The notes: generated from the letters alone by a model not told the origin. Positions 1 through 6,077 are shown, counted from the first letter of the stretch. The stretch is DNA of 6,655 nucleotides from Desulfobulbaceae bacterium UBA5628 (GCA_002421565.1 DIKC01000063.1:1-6655); one strand, 5' to 3'. A program made the numbers and translations.

Positions 1-29
1 GATCGCCCGGGAATATCGGCCGGGCGATC
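1..29. repeat. Perfect 10-bp inverted repeat at window edge
   Basis: GATCGCCCGG (1-10) is the exact reverse complement of CCGGGCGATC (20-29), with a 9-base loop. It lies inside the siroheme-synthase coding frame, in the part encoding IAREYRPGDL. It could form a strong mRNA hairpin, but it may be a chance product of GC-rich codons. The left arm touches the window edge, so its full length is unknown. Confidence 0.6.
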
Positions 30-508
30 TTAGCGGGGCCTTTCTGGTTATTGCCGCCACCGACGATCCGGCGGTTCAGGAGCGGATTTTTCAGGAGGCC
101 GAGGAACATAATCTGCTGCTCAACGTGGCGGATGTCCCCAAGTGGTGTAATGTGATTTTGCCGGCCGTGGTGCGGCGGGGCGAATTGACGGTGGCGATTT
201 CCACCGGCGGCCGCAGTCCGGCCCTGGCCCGTAGTTTGCGGCGGCGGCTGGAAAGGGAGTTCGGCCGGGAATATGAGGTTTTGCTGGAACTTCTCGGCGC
301 TCTCCGGGGTCTGATTCTGGCGCGGGGTGATGATCACCAGGTCAACCGGGAGATTTTTCATCAATTGGTCGAGCCGGATCTGGCCGCCTGGATCAGGCAA
401 GGAGAATGGGAGTTGCTACGGAACCATATCGCCCGGATACTGCCGGAGCCGGAGGCCTTGCTCCGGGTGGATGAGGTAAGCCGGCATTATTTGGGCCAGG
501 AAGGATAA
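2..508 (+). CDS. Precorrin-2 dehydrogenase / sirohydrochlorin ferrochelatase (siroheme synthase N-domain), 5'-truncated by window
   Basis: The 5' end lies outside the window. Reading from base 2 gives 168 residues ending at TAA 506-508; the family (Met8p, or the N-terminal half of CysG) usually has about 200-220, so roughly 40-50 residues are missing, including the glycine-rich NAD loop. Visible family signatures are LVIAATDD (end of the Rossmann half), NVADVPKWCNVILP, with the Asp that corresponds to the catalytic Asp of CysG/Met8p, and VAISTGGRSPALAR. A Thr stands where Salmonella CysG has its phosphorylated Ser128, counting 24 residues on from the Asp. The enzyme oxidises precorrin-2 with NAD+ to sirohydrochlorin and, in bifunctional members, inserts iron to make siroheme in the cytoplasm. 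The end at 508 leaves no room for a CysG methyltransferase domain, so this is a stand-alone form. A GTG at 125 is in frame but is internal, because homologous sequence continues upstream of it. The gene is 4 bp from the next. The dehydrogenase role is firm; chelatase activity is inferred from the family. Confidence 0.93.
   Translation: MAREYRPGDLSGAFLVIAATDDPAVQERIFQEAEEHNLLLNVADVPKWCNVILPAVVRRGELTVAISTGGRSPALARSLRRRLEREFGREYEVLLELLGALRGLILARGDDHQVNREIFHQLVEPDLAAWIRQGEWELLRNHIARILPEPEALLRVDEVSRHYLGQEG
501..505 (+). promoter_or_regulatory. Ribosome binding site for the CcsA/HemX-like gene
   Basis: AAGGA lies in the last codons of the upstream gene, 7 bases before ATG 513. It fixes the start and indicates translational coupling, since the upstream stop (506-508) falls between this site and the start codon. 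Confidence 0.75.
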
Positions 509-512
509 CTGT

Positions 513-1328
513 ATGGACATTCTGTTTCAGTTGGTTTTTGCCGCTTATCTGGCGGCCACCGCCACTGCCCTGGTTTTTTTCTGGACCCTCAACCAGCGCC
601 TGCGCACCGTCTCGCGCGGGCTGCTGCTGGTCGCCGGCCTCCTGCATACCGGCTATCTGGTAGCCAGGGCGGTGGTTTCCGGTCATACCCCCATTGCCAG
701 CAGCCATGAAGCGGTATCCTTCTTTGCCTGGGCCTTGACTTGGGCCTTTCTCATTTTTCGCTGGCGTTACCGGGTGAAAAATTTCGGGGCCTTTGTCACC
801 CCCATGATCACGATCTTGATGATCGTGGCCCTTTTCTCCCCCCGCCAGGTGGTGGATCTGCCGCCGGCCCTTCAGAGCTGGTGGTTGCCGGCCCATGCGA
901 GCATCGCCCTGATGGCCAATGCCATGCTTGCCCTGGCCTTTTGCGGCGGGATCATGTTTCTGCTCCAGGAGCGGGAGATCAAGCGCAAGCGGCTGGGATT
1001 CTTTGCCGAGCGGTTGCCCTCCCTGGAGGCTCTCGACAATCTCAATCAGCATTGCCTCTCGATCGGTTTTCCCTTGCTAACTATGGGGATCATCACCGGC
1101 TCGGTCTGGGCTCGCCAGGCCTGGGGGGCTTACTGGCAATGGGATCCCAAGGAAACCTGGTCGCTGATCACCTGGTTGATTTACGCCGCTATTCTCCACC
1201 AGCGTTTCACCGTGGGCTGGCGACGGCGGCGGGCCGCGATCATGGCCATCGTCGGTTTCGGGGCGGTGCTTTTCACCCTCTGGGGGGTCAATTTTTTTCT
1301 CGGCGGGGTCCATTCCTATGCCGGCTGA
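513..1328 (+). CDS. CcsA/HemX-family cytochrome c assembly (haem-handling) membrane protein
   Basis: This is a 271-aa, very hydrophobic protein with about eight predicted membrane segments. It carries the tryptophan-rich WWD motif WGAYWQWDPKETWSLITW at residues 204-221, the mark of the CcsA/CcmC/CcmF haem-handling superfamily. Four histidines sit where CcsA proteins keep haem-ligand histidines: H45 (membrane), H128 (LPAHAS, periplasmic side), H229 (after the WWD helix) and H267 (GGVHSY). ATG 513 has a good ribosome binding site. The gene lies 4 bp after a siroheme gene and overlaps hemA by 11 bp, an arrangement like Bacillus hemA-hemX, where HemX affects HemA abundance. It could therefore be a HemX-type modulator of haem synthesis, or the CcsA half of system II cytochrome c assembly. 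No CcsB/ResB partner is visible in the window. The family call is firm; the exact role is not settled by the sequence. Confidence 0.9.
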   Translation: MDILFQLVFAAYLAATATALVFFWTLNQRLRTVSRGLLLVAGLLHTGYLVARAVVSGHTPIASSHEAVSFFAWALTWAFLIFRWRYRVKNFGAFVTPMITILMIVALFSPRQVVDLPPALQSWWLPAHASIALMANAMLALAFCGGIMFLLQEREIKRKRLGFFAERLPSLEALDNLNQHCLSIGFPLLTMGIITGSVWARQAWGAYWQWDPKETWSLITWLIYAAILHQRFTVGWRRRRAAIMAIVGFGAVLFTLWGVNFFLGGVHSYAG

Positions 1329-2613
1329 AAAAATTGCCTGTCTGGGGGTGAATCATCACACCGCGCCGGTGGCGGTGCGGGAAAGGCTCGCCTTTTCCGG
1401 GGATTGCAGCCGGCCGTTGGCCGCCATCAAGGAGTTGGCCGGTTGCGACGAGTGCTGCTTCCTTTCCACCTGCAATCGGGTGGAGGCGTTGCTGGTGGCT
1501 GATCCCACGGCGGAGACGATCAAGGCGGCCCGCGAATTTCTTTTTGCCGGCAGCGGCCTTTCCGAGCGGGAGGTGGAGCAATACACCTATCTCCATATCG
1601 GCTCGGCGGCGGTCAGGCATGTTTTTCGGGTGGCGGCCAGCCTCGATTCGATGGTGGTCGGCGAACCCCAGATTCTGGGCCAGCTCAAGGACGCCTACCG
1701 CCTGGCGGTGGAGCATAATGCCGCCGGCCCGGTACTTCATCGGCTGTTGAGCAAGTCTTTTTCGGTGGCCAAGCGGATTCGCACCGAAACCAGCATCGGC
1801 AGCAGCGCGGTTTCGATCAGCTATGCGGCGGTGCAGTTGGCCCGCAAGATTTTCGGCGATCTTAGCGGTCGCCGGGTTTTGCTGGCCGGGGCTGGGGAGA
1901 TGGCGGAACTGGCGGCCGAACACCTCCTGGCCCAAGGGATCGGCAAGGTGGTGGTGGCCAACCGCACTTTGGAACGGGCGATGAACCTGGCCCGCCGTTT
2001 TAACGGCGAGGCGGTGGGCCTGGATGAACTGGTGCCGCAACTGGCCGGCGTCGATATCCTGATCAGTTCCACCGGCGCCCCCGGCCTGATCCTGCGGAAG
2101 GAGGAGGTGCGGCCGATCATGCGCCAGCGCCGCCATCAGCCCCTTTTTTTGATCGACATTGCGGTGCCCCGCGATCTCGACCCCGGGCTCAACGATCTCG
2201 ATAACGTTTATCTTTATGATATCGACGACCTGCGGCAGGTGGTGGAGGTCAACAAGGCCCAGCGCAAGCAGGAGGCGGACAAGGCCGAGCGGATCGTGGC
2301 CGAGGAAACCATCAAGTTCGATCATTGGCTGGCCAATATGGATCTGGGGCCGACCATCGCCGAGCTGCGCCGGAAGGCCGATGAGATCAGGCGGGCGGAA
2401 ACCGCCAAGACCCTGGCCGGCTTGCCGGATTTGGGGCTGGAAGGGCAAAAGGCCCTGGAATTGATGGGCAATGCCATGCTCAACAAGCTGCTCCATCACC
2501 CCATGCTCTTTTTGAAAGAGGAGGGGACGCCGGAGGAAAAGCGCCGTAATCTGCTGCTGGTGCGCAAGATTTTCGGGCTCGATCAGAGCGGCGGCAACGG
2601 CAATGGTGGTTGA
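1318..2613 (+). CDS. hemA: Glutamyl-tRNA reductase
   Basis: This enzyme reduces glutamyl-tRNA(Glu) with NADPH to glutamate-1-semialdehyde, the committed step of C5 tetrapyrrole synthesis, in the cytoplasm. The protein has 431 aa, close to the usual 410-450. The N-terminal catalytic domain (about 1-155) has GVNHHTAPVAVRE and LSTCNRVE with nucleophile Cys52. SMVVGEPQILGQLKDAY (111-127) is the highly conserved substrate-site stretch. The NADPH domain (about 160-310) has GAGEM at 191-195 and ANRT at 214-217, ending in IAVPRD (281-286) and VYLYDIDDL. The C-terminal helical dimerisation region runs from about 315 to 425, followed by a Gly/Asn tail. ATG 1318 lies inside the previous gene (11-bp overlap), with only a weak GGCGGGG at 1302-1308 as a ribosome binding site, so expression is probably coupled to upstream translation. 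No hemC or hemD follows, as it does in many related clusters; rpmH comes next. Confidence 0.98.
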   Translation: MPAEKIACLGVNHHTAPVAVRERLAFSGDCSRPLAAIKELAGCDECCFLSTCNRVEALLVADPTAETIKAAREFLFAGSGLSEREVEQYTYLHIGSAAVRHVFRVAASLDSMVVGEPQILGQLKDAYRLAVEHNAAGPVLHRLLSKSFSVAKRIRTETSIGSSAVSISYAAVQLARKIFGDLSGRRVLLAGAGEMAELAAEHLLAQGIGKVVVANRTLERAMNLARRFNGEAVGLDELVPQLAGVDILISSTGAPGLILRKEEVRPIMRQRRHQPLFLIDIAVPRDLDPGLNDLDNVYLYDIDDLRQVVEVNKAQRKQEADKAERIVAEETIKFDHWLANMDLGPTIAELRRKADEIRRAETAKTLAGLPDLGLEGQKALELMGNAMLNKLLHHPMLFLKEEGTPEEKRRNLLLVRKIFGLDQSGGNGNGG

Positions 2614-2638
2614 CAAAGCGGGCGCGGTCGGCTAAGTT
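2610..2638 (+). promoter_or_regulatory. Predicted sigma-70 promoter for rpmH-rnpA-yidD-yidC unit
   Basis: A perfect -35 box TTGACA (2610-2615) is followed by 17 bases and then TAAGTT (2633-2638). The latter keeps the three most conserved -10 positions (TA....T). The -35 box contains the hemA stop codon TGA (2611-2613). Initiation would be expected near 2645, giving a leader of about 45 bases before rpmH ATG 2691. This is the only convincing promoter in the window and it sits in the largest intergenic gap. It is a prediction from sequence only. Confidence 0.6.
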
Positions 2639-2678
2639 TCTCCGTTTCCCGGCGTGCCCGGCTTAAATTTCTTTTTTT

Positions 2679-2683
2679 GAGGA
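2679..2683 (+). promoter_or_regulatory. Ribosome binding site for rpmH
   Basis: GAGGA lies 7 bases before ATG 2691 and directly after a run of seven T (2672-2678). The AT-rich unstructured stretch plus strong Shine-Dalgarno fits a highly translated ribosomal protein gene and fixes the start. Confidence 0.8.
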
Positions 2684-2690
2684 TGAACCA

Positions 2691-2828
2691 ATGAGCAAGC
2701 GGACTTTTCAACCGAGCAATCTCAAGCGGCATCGTACCCACGGTTTTCGGGTGCGGATGAGCACCAAGAACGGCCGGGCGGTGATCAACCGGCGGCGGGC
2801 CAGGGGACGGAAGCGGCTGGCCGTCTGA
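2691..2828 (+). CDS. rpmH: 50S ribosomal protein L34
   Basis: This is a 45-residue, strongly basic protein beginning [20 protein letters not shown] and ending RGRKRLAV, the standard L34 pattern (family length 44-47). [10 protein letters not shown], the [14 protein letters not shown] core and the Arg-rich tail are all intact. It is a structural component of the large ribosomal subunit that binds 23S rRNA. ATG 2691 is preceded by GAGGA at ideal spacing. The stop TGA (2826-2828) is embedded in the ribosome binding site of rnpA, so the two are translationally coupled, as is usual for rpmH-rnpA. The gene is predicted to be first in the unit driven by the promoter at 2610-2638. Confidence 0.98.
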   Translation: MSKRTFQPSNLKRHRTHGFRVRMSTKNGRAVINRRRARGRKRLAV

Positions 2829-2833
2829 GGAGG
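2827..2833 (+). promoter_or_regulatory. Strong ribosome binding site deciding the TTG start of rnpA
   Basis: GAGGAGG begins in the rpmH stop codon and ends 6 bases before TTG 2840. No ATG or GTG is in frame nearby, and the next in-frame candidate (TTG 2867) has no such site. This settles the unusual start. Confidence 0.8.
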
Positions 2834-2839
2834 CGGCCT

Positions 2840-3229
2840 TTGACGCCGCCTGCCACCCCGCTGACCTTGCCCAAGGCCGGTCTTCTGCGCAAGCCGGCGG
2901 AATACCGGCAGGTTTACGAGCAGGGGAAACGGTTGCGCGGCGACGGCTTTACCCTGATCTACCGGCTGGCGCCCGGCGGTGAACGGCCCCGGCTGAGGAT
3001 CAGCGTCCATGGGGTGGCTTCGGCGGTGCGGCGGCATCGGATCAAACGGATTATCCGGGAATTTTTTCGCCTCCAGCAACATCGGATCACGCCCGCCGTG
3101 GAGATGATTTTCGCGGTGCGGAGCAATTTCCGGCTTGATTCTCCCCGGGAGATCGCCGAGGCGGTGGGGCGGCTGGTCGCCAACCGGCCCGGTTTTTATC
3201 GGGATGCCGGTGCGGCCGGAACGGATTGA
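2840..3229 (+). CDS. rnpA: Ribonuclease P protein component
   Basis: This is the protein subunit of RNase P, which binds the catalytic RNA and the 5' leader of precursor tRNAs. The protein has 129 aa with a TTG start set by GAGGAGG at 2827-2833, and about 10 extra residues before the usual family beginning. Conserved features are LLRKPAEYRQVYEQGKR (15-31), LRISV (52-56), the basic RNR-type helix AVRRHRIKRIIREFFR (62-77), and VEMIFAVRSNF (87-97). Two oddities stand out. The motif reads R-H-R-I-K-R where most family members have R-N-R-x-K-R. The loop before it (HGVASAV, 57-63) is one residue shorter than the usual SKKVGKAV and lacks its two lysines. The frame is open and the order rpmH-rnpA-yidD is canonical, so this looks like a functional, diverged RnpA rather than a broken one. 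Confidence 0.95.
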   Translation: MTPPATPLTLPKAGLLRKPAEYRQVYEQGKRLRGDGFTLIYRLAPGGERPRLRISVHGVASAVRRHRIKRIIREFFRLQQHRITPAVEMIFAVRSNFRLDSPREIAEAVGRLVANRPGFYRDAGAAGTD

Positions 3230-3230
3230 C

Positions 3231-3234
3231 GGAG
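3231..3234 (+). promoter_or_regulatory. Ribosome binding site supporting the TTG start of yidD
   Basis: GGAG lies just after the rnpA stop and 10 bases before TTG 3245. The competing in-frame GTG at 3257 would be 22 bases away, with only GAG immediately against it, so TTG is favoured. Spacing is at the long end and the choice is not certain. Confidence 0.5.
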
Positions 3235-3244
3235 TGGTTAACGG

Positions 3245-3466
3245 TTGGGTGCGAGAGTGAAAAAAATCTGCCTGTGGGGCATCAGGCTTTATCAACTGGC
3301 CATTTCTCCCCTTTTTCCTCCCTGCTGCCGGTTCAGCCCGACCTGTTCCCAGTATGCCTTGGAAGCAATCCACCGCCACGGCCCCGGTCGGGGGCTTTGG
3401 CTGGCGTTAAGGCGGGTTCTCCGCTGTCATCCCTTCAGTCGCGGCGGCTTTGATCCGGTTCGCTGA
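3245..3466 (+). CDS. yidD: Membrane protein insertion efficiency factor YidD
   Basis: This is a small, basic, membrane-associated protein that assists YidC- and Sec-dependent insertion of inner-membrane proteins. The protein has 73 aa, within the usual 70-85. It has an amphipathic N-terminal helix ([19 protein letters not shown], 6-24), the family hallmark [15 protein letters not shown] (28-42), [15 protein letters not shown] (50-64) and the ending GGFDPV (67-72). The conserved cysteines C28, C34 and C61 are present; C27 is an extra cysteine next to C28. The start is either TTG 3245 (GGAG upstream) or GTG 3257, which would give the shorter and more typical MKKICLW beginning. The gene lies 15 bp after rnpA and 46 bp before yidC, its expected partner. 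Confidence 0.95.
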   Translation: MGARVKKICLWGIRLYQLAISPLFPPCCRFSPTCSQYALEAIHRHGPGRGLWLALRRVLRCHPFSRGGFDPVR

Positions 3467-3512
3467 AGATGCCCCGGCCCCGCCCCCCTTTCAATAAGGA
3501 AAGATAAAATTA

Positions 3513-5195
3513 ATGGATAACCATCGTTCCTTGCTCGCCATCGTCCTTTCGGTGGCAGTGCTCTTAGCCTGGCAATATTTCTTTCTGCCGCCGCCGCAAT
3601 CGCCCCCGGTCAAGAGTGCCGGCGAAGCAGTGACTCCCGCGGAAGAATCGTCTCCCCTGGTGGCTCCGTCCCCCGGTCTTTTGGGTATGGAGAGCGGTAT
3701 CGGCATGCCGGCAATTGGCGGCGAAGCGGCGATCTCTACCAGTCAGGCACGGGAAATCACGGTGGAAACCGATCTTTATACGGCGGTGATCAGCGAGGCC
3801 GGCGGGGTGGTCAAGAGCTTCCGGCTTAAAGGCTTCCGGGAGGAAGCGCCGCTTGATTCGCCCAGCAAGGAACTGGTGAAAACCGGGGCCGCCGAAGGGC
3901 TGCCGCTGCTCTTTTCCTGGGGAACCGAGCCGGGACGGGCGGAGCCGCTGCTTTTCAGCGGCTCGGAGCAATCCCTGGTGTTGAGCGGCAACAAGGAAAA
4001 GCAACTGACCCTTACCGCCCTCTCTGCGGCCGGCCTGGAAATCACCCGCACCTATACCTTCCGGGCCGACGACTACCGTTTCGATCTGGCCATAGAAGTG
4101 CGCAACACCTCGGATACGCCCATCCAGGGCGCCCCCTACCTTGCTTTGGTCAGCCGGCCTTTCAACGGCGGCGCCAAGAAGGGGGCGGTGGATCCTTTTC
4201 TTTTTATCGGCCCCAAGGTGTTGCTGGATGATGCGGTGGTCGAACTCAAGGTCAAGGAACTGGCCAAGGAGCGGAGCGGGCGCAACTTCACCGGCCGGAT
4301 CGGCTGGGCCGGTTATGAAGATACCTATTTCATGACCACCCTGATTCCCCTGAACCAGGGCCAGGCCACCGCCCATTTTGCCGCCAGCGGTGACGAACGG
4401 GTTTATACCGTCCTGGCCGGAGCGGCCGAGATCATTCCCCCCCAGGGAACGGCCCGCTATGCCTATGCCGCTTATTTCGGCCCCAAAAAGGTGTCTCTCT
4501 TGAAGGAACAGGGGCAATCCCTGGAACGGGCGGTCAATTTCGGCTGGTTCGATGTCCTGGCCCGGCCCACCCTTTTCCTGCTCAATTTCTTCCACGGACT
4601 GGTCAACAATTACGGCATTGCCATCATTCTGGTCACCATTCTGATCAAGCTCGCCTTCTGGCCCATTTCCCACAAGGGGATGAAGTCGATGAAGATGATG
4701 CAGAAGATTCAGCCAAAAATGGCGAAAGTAAGGGAAAAATTTAAGGATGACCGGGAGCGGCAGCAGCAGGAGATGCTCAAGCTCTACCAGACCTACAAGG
4801 TCAATCCCCTGGGTGGCTGTCTGCCGATGCTGCTCCAGATTCCGGTCTTTTTCGCCCTCTACAAGGTCTTGCTCCAGTCGATAGAGCTGCGCCACGCGCC
4901 CTTCATGCTCTGGATCAGCGATCTTTCCGCCCCTGACCGGCTACCCATCGGGGTGGATATTCCCTGGCTGGGCGGGATTCCGGTGCTTACCCTGTTGATG
5001 GGCGGGAGCATGTTTTTGCAGCAGAAGATGACCCCCACCACCGGCGATCCCATGCAGGCCAAAATCATGATGTTTCTGCCGGTGATCTTTACCTTCATGT
5101 TTTTGAATTTTGCCTCCGGCCTGGTGCTCTACTGGCTGGTCAACAATCTTTTGACCATCGGCCAGCAGTATATGATCAATCGCCAGCCGAGTTGA
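3513..5195 (+). CDS. yidC: Membrane protein insertase YidC (long Gram-negative form)
   Basis: This is an inner-membrane insertase/chaperone working alone or with SecYEG. The protein has 560 aa, similar to the E. coli form (548). Segments in order: N-terminal membrane anchor (about 7-25); Pro/Ser/Gly-rich linker (26-75); periplasmic P1 beta domain (about 80-335, with VETDLYTAVISEAGGVVKSF and TYTFRADDYRFDL); TM2 (about 363-384); cytoplasmic C1 hairpin (about 385-430, KMMQKIQPKMAKVREKF); NPLGGCLPMLLQIPVFFALY (431-450, TM3); ELRHAPFMLWISDLSAPD (458-475); TM4 (about 486-504); and QKMTPTTGDPMQAKIM plus the TM5 region with ASGLVLYWLVNNLL. The groove charge on TM2, Arg366 in E. coli, is Lys379 here (TILIKLAFWP). 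The C-terminal tail is short. ATG 3513 follows an A-rich leader with AAGGA at 3496-3500, a rather long 12-base spacing. The gene is flanked by yidD and jag, the usual neighbours. Confidence 0.98.
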   Translation: MDNHRSLLAIVLSVAVLLAWQYFFLPPPQSPPVKSAGEAVTPAEESSPLVAPSPGLLGMESGIGMPAIGGEAAISTSQAREITVETDLYTAVISEAGGVVKSFRLKGFREEAPLDSPSKELVKTGAAEGLPLLFSWGTEPGRAEPLLFSGSEQSLVLSGNKEKQLTLTALSAAGLEITRTYTFRADDYRFDLAIEVRNTSDTPIQGAPYLALVSRPFNGGAKKGAVDPFLFIGPKVLLDDAVVELKVKELAKERSGRNFTGRIGWAGYEDTYFMTTLIPLNQGQATAHFAASGDERVYTVLAGAAEIIPPQGTARYAYAAYFGPKKVSLLKEQGQSLERAVNFGWFDVLARPTLFLLNFFHGLVNNYGIAIILVTILIKLAFWPISHKGMKSMKMMQKIQPKMAKVREKFKDDRERQQQEMLKLYQTYKVNPLGGCLPMLLQIPVFFALYKVLLQSIELRHAPFMLWISDLSAPDRLPIGVDIPWLGGIPVLTLLMGGSMFLQQKMTPTTGDPMQAKIMMFLPVIFTFMFLNFASGLVLYWLVNNLLTIGQQYMINRQPS

Positions 5196-5212
5196 GCGTC
5201 AGCGGGATAACC

Positions 5213-6046
5213 ATGCAGCCAATCATGGAATATAAGGGAAGCGACATTGACGAGGCGGTTAATAATGCCTGCCTCGCCCTGGGAGTGAGGCGGGAAGAGC
5301 TGGAAATCGAGGTGGTTTCCACCGGTTCCGCCGGTATTTTCGGCCTGGGCCGGAAAAAAGCAATGGTGCGGGTCGCCTTGCGCGGAAAGGGCCGCGGTCG
5401 GGAAGAGGCGTTGGTTACTCCAGCCGCCCCGGTCAAGCCGACGATTATCTCGGACAAGCGCGAGGCAAGAGACGAAGATGAGGTGCGGGGCGAACCCCTG
5501 ACCGCCACCGAACAGGCCGAGATCCGGGAACTGGTGACCCGATTGCTTGCCCTGGCCGGCCTTCCCCTGACGGTGACCGTAACCCAGGACGGCGGCAACC
5601 ACAAGGTGCGGGTCGAATTGTCCGGCCCGGATCAGGAGTTGCTGATCGGCCCCGAGGGGCAGACCCTGGATGCAATCCAATACCTGATTCGTAAAATCAT
5701 TGGCAAGCAATCGGCCAAGAAAATCGTCCTCGAACTGGACGCCGGCGGCTTCCGGCGCAACCGGCAACAGGATTTGGAGAGCCGGGCTTTGGCCCTGGCG
5801 GCCGAGGTCAAGGCCACCGGCCACAGCCGCACGGTGCCGGCGATCAATCCGGCTGAACGGCGGATTATCCATCTCGCCCTCCAGGCGGATCCGGATATTC
5901 GCAGCCGCAGTGTCGGGGAAGGGGTGTTCAAGAAGGTTTTGATCCATCTTCCCGGCAAGGGGCGTAAAAATCCACCGCGTCGCCGTTCCGGCGGCCGTTC
6001 GGGCGGGGCTGCCGACCGGAACCCCCGTCGGGACAGCCAACCATAA
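5213..6046 (+). CDS. khpB: Jag/KhpB family RNA-binding protein (Jag-N, KH and R3H domains)
   Basis: This is a cytoplasmic single-stranded nucleic acid binding protein; in Gram-positives KhpB (also called Jag, EloR) pairs with KhpA and affects cell elongation. From ATG 5213 it has 277 aa. The Jag-N domain is at about 4-56 (EYKGSDIDEAVNNACLALGV, then GSAGIFGLGRKKA). A charged linker (about 57-98) leads to a KH domain (about 100-176) with loop LIGPEGQTLDAIQYL (144-158). An R3H domain (about 180-247) has R216-x3-H220, and the tail (248-277) is basic and Pro/Arg/Gly-rich. The GxxG loop reads GPEG, acidic where most relatives are basic. Start choice: ATG 5213 has GCGGGA 5 bases upstream; TTG 5192, overlapping the yidC stop, would add 7 residues, and ATG 5225 would still keep the whole Jag-N domain. 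It lies 17 bp after yidC, its near-universal partner. Confidence 0.95.
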   Translation: MQPIMEYKGSDIDEAVNNACLALGVRREELEIEVVSTGSAGIFGLGRKKAMVRVALRGKGRGREEALVTPAAPVKPTIISDKREARDEDEVRGEPLTATEQAEIRELVTRLLALAGLPLTVTVTQDGGNHKVRVELSGPDQELLIGPEGQTLDAIQYLIRKIIGKQSAKKIVLELDAGGFRRNRQQDLESRALALAAEVKATGHSRTVPAINPAERRIIHLALQADPDIRSRSVGEGVFKKVLIHLPGKGRKNPPRRRSGGRSGGAADRNPRRDSQP

Positions 6047-6077
6047 AGGGCCCTCCCTTGCGGGCGGGATGATCACC

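Noticed and set aside
1855..1868. 14-base direct repeat GGCGATCTTAGCGG shared with the window start (about 23-36)
   Set aside because: Both copies encode Gly-Asp-Leu-Ser-Gly in frame in unrelated genes. Two copies in 6.6 kb of codon-biased DNA can arise by chance.
1288..2616. Long antisense open frame (442 codons) opposite hemA
   Set aside because: It mirrors an unmistakable hemA. Its translation is rich in His, Gln, Gly and Pro with no family motif, which is typical of shadow frames in GC-rich DNA.
2645..2680. Possible terminator after hemA (CCGG...CCGG followed by seven T)
   Set aside because: The best stem is only about 4 bp and the T run lies well downstream of it. The T run is better explained as the unstructured leader before the rpmH ribosome binding site.
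3564..4895. Long antisense open frame (443 codons) opposite yidC
   Set aside because: The opposite strand encodes a complete, well-conserved YidC. The antisense product has biased composition and no recognisable domain or ribosome binding site.
5862..5872. DnaA-box-like TTATCCATC
   Set aside because: It is a single imperfect match inside the jag coding region, with no cluster of boxes and no AT-rich unwinding region, so it does not mark an origin.
6046..6059. Small hairpin AAGGG/CCCTT after jag
   Set aside because: The stem is 5 bp and no T run follows; G-rich sequence leads directly into mnmE. It is unlikely to terminate transcription.
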